A DNA stretch of 64,000 bases from the NCBI GenBank assembly GCA_963780175.1, contig CAWAAT010000001.1, forward strand, positions 1,054,001 through 1,118,000. The letters run 5' to 3'. This stretch comes from Brooklawnia sp963780175. Lineage in GTDB: Bacteria; Actinomycetota; Actinomycetes; Propionibacteriales; Propionibacteriaceae. The notes below the pieces were generated by a model. It did no database searches. It was not told the DNA's origin and saw only the letters and a list, made by a program, of their open reading frames with translations. Each line of letters starts with the position of its first letter. The first letter of the stretch is position 1. Shown here in pieces: positions 61,554 to 64,000 of this stretch. The position numbers and the translations under genes are program-made.

Positions 61554-61918
61554 TCAACTGGCTGCCTGATGGGCGGCGGCCAGCCAGCCGGCCACCTCGG
61601 CGTCCACCTGGCCTGTCTCGCGCAGTTCGAGATGGTGCATCCACACGTGGGGGCCGGGATGGACGACGGACTTGAAGCGGGACGAGTCGATCTGCTCGGG
61701 CAGCGCGATCGACAGCACGACCGGGACGTCGCTGGCAACGTATCGGCCGGGGCACCACAGATAGGCGAACCCCTTGCGCGAACGGAACGCGACCTGGCTC
61801 TTGGTGACGCGCGACTCGACCGCCCCCGTTCGTCCATCAGTTCGATGACCGCACGAGCAAGGTCGAGGGCGACTCGGTCGTGGCCGAAGAACTCCTCGAT
61901 GTCAGCGGTCACGGGCAT
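61554..61918 (-). CDS. DUF5655 domain protein, frameshifted
   Basis: A 120-residue protein: DIEEFFGHDRVALDLARAVI at the start and, after one frame change near 61827, VAFRSRKGFAYLWCPGRYVA and HPGPHVWMHHLELRETGQVD. This matches DUF5655, an uncharacterised domain related to predicted transport-associated proteins. The ATG at 61918 and stop at 61554 bracket a complete domain. It precedes the DUF4386-like gene by 10 bp on the same strand. Confidence 0.65.
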
Positions 61919-61998
61919 GACACGAGCCTAGGGCCACCGAGTCTCAGGCGGCCGTCGGCGGCCCGTGCGAGGCTTGCCCATCAGCGAGGAGCAGGCGT

Positions 61999-62012
61999 AC
62001 AGTTCAAACTGT
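61999..62012. promoter_or_regulatory. Operator ACAGTT-NN-AACTGT upstream of arsR
   Basis: ACAGTT, CA, AACTGT is a perfect 6-bp-arm palindrome 18 bp before the ArsR start codon. It shares its core with the operator at 57522-57535. It is likely the site of autoregulation, or of control by the nirK-linked regulator. Confidence 0.6.
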
Positions 62013-62030
62013 GGTTGATTCAACGAGTTC

Positions 62031-62339
62031 TTGAACCAGTCGATCTTGGCGTCCGATGCGGCGCTGCTGACGGCGGTGGCCGACCCGATCCGGCTGGGGT
62101 TGCTGCACCAACTGGCCTCGGCCGAGCAGCGCTGCGTGTGTGACCTGCAGACCGACCCGCCGATCCCCGGCAATCTGCTGAGCTACCACCTGAAGGTGCT
62201 GCGGGACGCGGGGCTGGTGACCTCGTCGCGACGAGGGCGCTGGGTTGACTACGCGCTCGCCCCGGACGCACTGGACCGCATCCACGCGGCCATCCCGCTG
62301 CCCGGCCACGTCGATGACTGCGGCCGGTGCCAGCGATGA
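62031..62339 (+). CDS. ArsR/SmtB-family regulator
   Basis: A 102-residue metalloregulator. The winged helix (ALLTAVADPIRLGLLHQLAS; LLSYHLKVLRDAGLVTSSRR) includes CVCDL in the DNA-binding helix, the arsenite/antimonite-type thiol site, plus a C-terminal CGRC that may add ligands. It starts at TTG 62031, 18 bp after the palindrome. Its stop overlaps the permease ATG (ATGA). It probably represses the permease-thioredoxin operon. Confidence 0.88.
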   Translation: MNQSILASDAALLTAVADPIRLGLLHQLASAEQRCVCDLQTDPPIPGNLLSYHLKVLRDAGLVTSSRRGRWVDYALAPDALDRIHAAIPLPGHVDDCGRCQR

Positions 62340-63376
62340 GCACCGCCCTTGACACCGCGTCCGAACGTGGGCTGGCCGCGAAACTGCTGGGGGGCGCGGT
62401 TGGCTGGGTGCTGGCCTACGCAGCAAACGAGCGGGTGTGGACGGCGCTGTTCGACGCGCTCGGCCTCGACCGGACGCAGCGGCTGTGGGGGGCGCTGCAC
62501 TTCTTCGCCTACGACACAGTGAAGATCCTGCTGCTGTTGACCGGGCTGATCTTCGTGGTCGGCCTGCTGCGCGCCTCGCTCGACCTCGACAAGGCGCGGG
62601 CCTGGCTGGACGGTCGTGGCCTGATCACCGGACTGGTGCTGGCCATCGCGCTGGGAGTGGCGACCCCGTTCTGCTCGTGCAGTTCGATTCCGCTGTTCAT
62701 GGGCTTCGTGGCCGCGGGCATCCCGCTGTCGGTCACGCTGACCTTCCTGATCGCATCGCCGCTGGTCAGCGAGATAGCCGCGATCATGATCGGCGAGACG
62801 TTCGGCTGGACGATCGCCGGCGCCTACGTGCTGGCCGGTTCACTGATCGCATTCGTCGCCGGGCTGCTACTGGCCAGGTTGAAGCTGGACCACTGGGTGG
62901 AGGACATGGTGAAGTCCACCCGGGTGGCGGCGCTGCGAGCCGGCGGACATCGTCCCAGCCTGGCCGAACGTGTGGACGCCGCCCTGGGTGAGTCACGGGA
63001 GATCTTCGCAAGCGTATGGCTGTGGGTGATCGTCGGCGTCGGGCTGGGTGCCGCCATTCATGGGTGGGTGCCGACCGACTTCTTCGCCCGGTTCGCCGGG
63101 CCGGACAACCCGTTCGCCGTAGTGATTGCCACACTTGCCGGAGTGCCGTTGTACGTCAACGGGGCAGGAGTGGTGCCGGTGGCCGAGGCCCTGTGGAGCA
63201 AGGGCATGTCGCTGGGCACGGTGATGGCGTTCACCATGAGCTCGATCGCATTGTCGATCCCGCAGGCGATCATGCTGCGCCGGGTGCTCAAGCCTCCGCT
63301 GCTCGCGCTCTTCTTCGGCGTCGTCACGGTCGGCATCATGGCGATCGGCTTCGCGTTCAACCTGTGGCCGCTGTGA
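62336..63376 (+). CDS. ArsP/DUF318-type permease
   Basis: A 346-residue permease (PF03773) with about 8-10 helices. The hallmark ATPFCSCSSIPLFMGF lies in the first half, with the matching GVPLYVNGAGVVPVAEAL in the second. Members include ArsP organoarsenical exporters and permeases linked to sulfur or metalloid thiol handling. ATG 62336 overlaps the arsR stop. The context (ArsR upstream, thiol protein downstream) fits metalloid transport; the substrate is inferred. Confidence 0.88.
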   Translation: MSTALDTASERGLAAKLLGGAVGWVLAYAANERVWTALFDALGLDRTQRLWGALHFFAYDTVKILLLLTGLIFVVGLLRASLDLDKARAWLDGRGLITGLVLAIALGVATPFCSCSSIPLFMGFVAAGIPLSVTLTFLIASPLVSEIAAIMIGETFGWTIAGAYVLAGSLIAFVAGLLLARLKLDHWVEDMVKSTRVAALRAGGHRPSLAERVDAALGESREIFASVWLWVIVGVGLGAAIHGWVPTDFFARFAGPDNPFAVVIATLAGVPLYVNGAGVVPVAEALWSKGMSLGTVMAFTMSSIALSIPQAIMLRRVLKPPLLALFFGVVTVGIMAIGFAFNLWPL

Positions 63377-63428
63377 CGGCCTCGTGATTCTGACAGCATG
63401 GCAAACCAGTAACAGAAGGAGAAACGAC

Positions 63429-63668
63429 ATGATCATCAAGGTTCTCGGCCCCGGCTGCGCCAACTGCGTCAATCTGGAGAAGAACACCCGGGCCGCACTG
63501 GAGTCACTCGGCGTTGAGGCGACCGTCGAGAAGGTGACCGACTTCCCCACCATCGTCGAGTACGGCGTCATGAAGACCCCCGGGCTGGTCATCGACGAAG
63601 AGGTCGTCGTCTCGGGCAAGGTGGCCAAGCCTGCGGAGATCGCCGCGCTGATCTCGGCACGCATCTGA
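63429..63668 (+). CDS. Thioredoxin-like redox-active disulfide protein
   Basis: A 79-residue thioredoxin-fold protein of the TM0996/MTH895 type: KVLGPGCANCVNLEKNT has the CxxC, and MKTPGLVIDEEVVVSG the cis-Pro region. Such small proteins accompany ArsP/DUF318 permeases. ATG 63429 has AAGGAGAAACGAC upstream, a strong site. It is the third gene of the arsR-permease operon. Confidence 0.9.
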   Translation: MIIKVLGPGCANCVNLEKNTRAALESLGVEATVEKVTDFPTIVEYGVMKTPGLVIDEEVVVSGKVAKPAEIAALISARI

Positions 63669-63695
63669 GGCCACAGAGCCTGATCGGGAGCCCCG

Positions 63696-64000
63696 ATGAC
63701 CACGAGCAGGACCGAACTGGTCGGCGTCGTCCTGGCTGCAGGCGAGGGTCGGCGGCTTCGACCGCTGACCCTCCTGCGGCCGAAGCCGCTCTGCCCTGTC
63801 GCGAACCGGCCACTGCTCGACTGGGCGCTCGATCGCCTGCGGCCGCACGTCACGCGCCTCGCGGTCAACGCCCACCACCTCGCCCATCAGGTCGATGCCC
63901 ATCTGGAGGGCACCGGCGTCCACGTGTCCTGCGAGGAGCATCTGCTCGGCAGTGCCGGAGCGCTGGGTCGCCTGCGACCATGGATCGGGGACGCGGACGT
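63696..64000 (+). CDS. Nucleotidyltransferase (sugar-phosphate type), N-terminal part
   Basis: The first 101 residues of a nucleotidyltransferase (PF00483/PF12804): VVLAAGEGRRLRPLTLLRPK is the NTP-binding loop with the catalytic Lys region, followed by PLCPVANRPLLDWALDRL and LLGSAGALGRL, where Gly-Ser/Thr-Ala-Gly contacts the nucleotide sugar. It resembles mannose-1-phosphate guanylyltransferases and relatives. ATG 63696 follows GGGAG. The gene runs past the window end. Confidence 0.82.
   Translation, partial: MTTSRTELVGVVLAAGEGRRLRPLTLLRPKPLCPVANRPLLDWALDRLRPHVTRLAVNAHHLAHQVDAHLEGTGVHVSCEEHLLGSAGALGRLRPWIGDAD

Overview
The window is a GC-rich, gene-dense actinobacterial chromosome segment. 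The block tRNA-Leu - ppx - DUF501 - ftsB/divIC - eno - mazG - SurA-like lipoprotein - mfd, followed by pth - rplY - prs - glmU - tRNA-Gln - tetR and ispE - rsmA - tatD - rsmI | pmt, is the core gene order known from mycobacteria and their relatives. Nitrite ammonification, a membrane-fused copper nitrite reductase and uronate/aldonate catabolism suggest Propionibacteriales, perhaps Propionibacteriaceae; that placement is inference. Many genes start right after a TANNNT box 6-7 nt upstream of the start codon, the usual sign of leaderless actinobacterial mRNAs.

Layout. 0-6.4 kb: end of a UDP-glucose pyrophosphorylase, a sugar-acid operon (dgoK-dgoA-kduI), small membrane proteins, a SRPBCC protein, a 3-methyladenine glycosylase and a lipoprotein. 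6.4-15 kb: Nudix hydrolase, Bax-inhibitor-like protein, DUF2252 + glycerol kinase, a beta-propeller lactonase, and two DUF1648 membrane proteins on either side of a GntR regulator. 15-35 kb: the conserved housekeeping block, with a MazEF-like toxin-antitoxin pair beside mfd. 35-40.5 kb: uracil permease, a histidine phosphatase, an MFS/SMP-30 pair and an AhpD-like protein. 40.6-44.5 kb: iron-box-controlled siderophore ABC transporter. 44.7-45.4 kb: tag glycosylase.

45.4-52 kb is one long minus-strand operon, nrfH-nrfA-TPR-ccdA-resB-ccsB-resA. It encodes cytochrome c nitrite reductase together with a System II cytochrome c maturation pathway. 53.4-58.3 kb holds a second nitrite-reducing module: a NirK fused to a multi-pass membrane domain, an NnrS-like protein, DUF2249 and a divergent COG2345/SufR-like regulator, with a palindromic operator between them. 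58.3-60.8 kb is an arsenic operon (acr3, an ArsR-ArsC fusion, a second arsC) with a perfect palindromic operator. 62-63.7 kb holds another ArsR regulator with a permease and a thiol-redox protein, preceded by the same operator core as the nirK module. The window ends inside a nucleotidyltransferase gene.

Quality note. From about 48.8 to 61.9 kb nearly every gene carries single-base frameshifts, several of them in C or G runs, while the encoded families are well conserved across the breaks. This looks like sequencing or assembly error, not decay. Isolated frameshifts also hit ppx and the normally essential glmU. Affected genes are annotated as one reconstructed CDS each.

Non-coding features include a 76-bp palindromic repeat present twice (12.34 and 44.52 kb), a tandem hairpin repeat abutting a tRNA, two tRNAs, several terminators and several operator candidates. 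No stretch longer than 300 bp lacks a gene.
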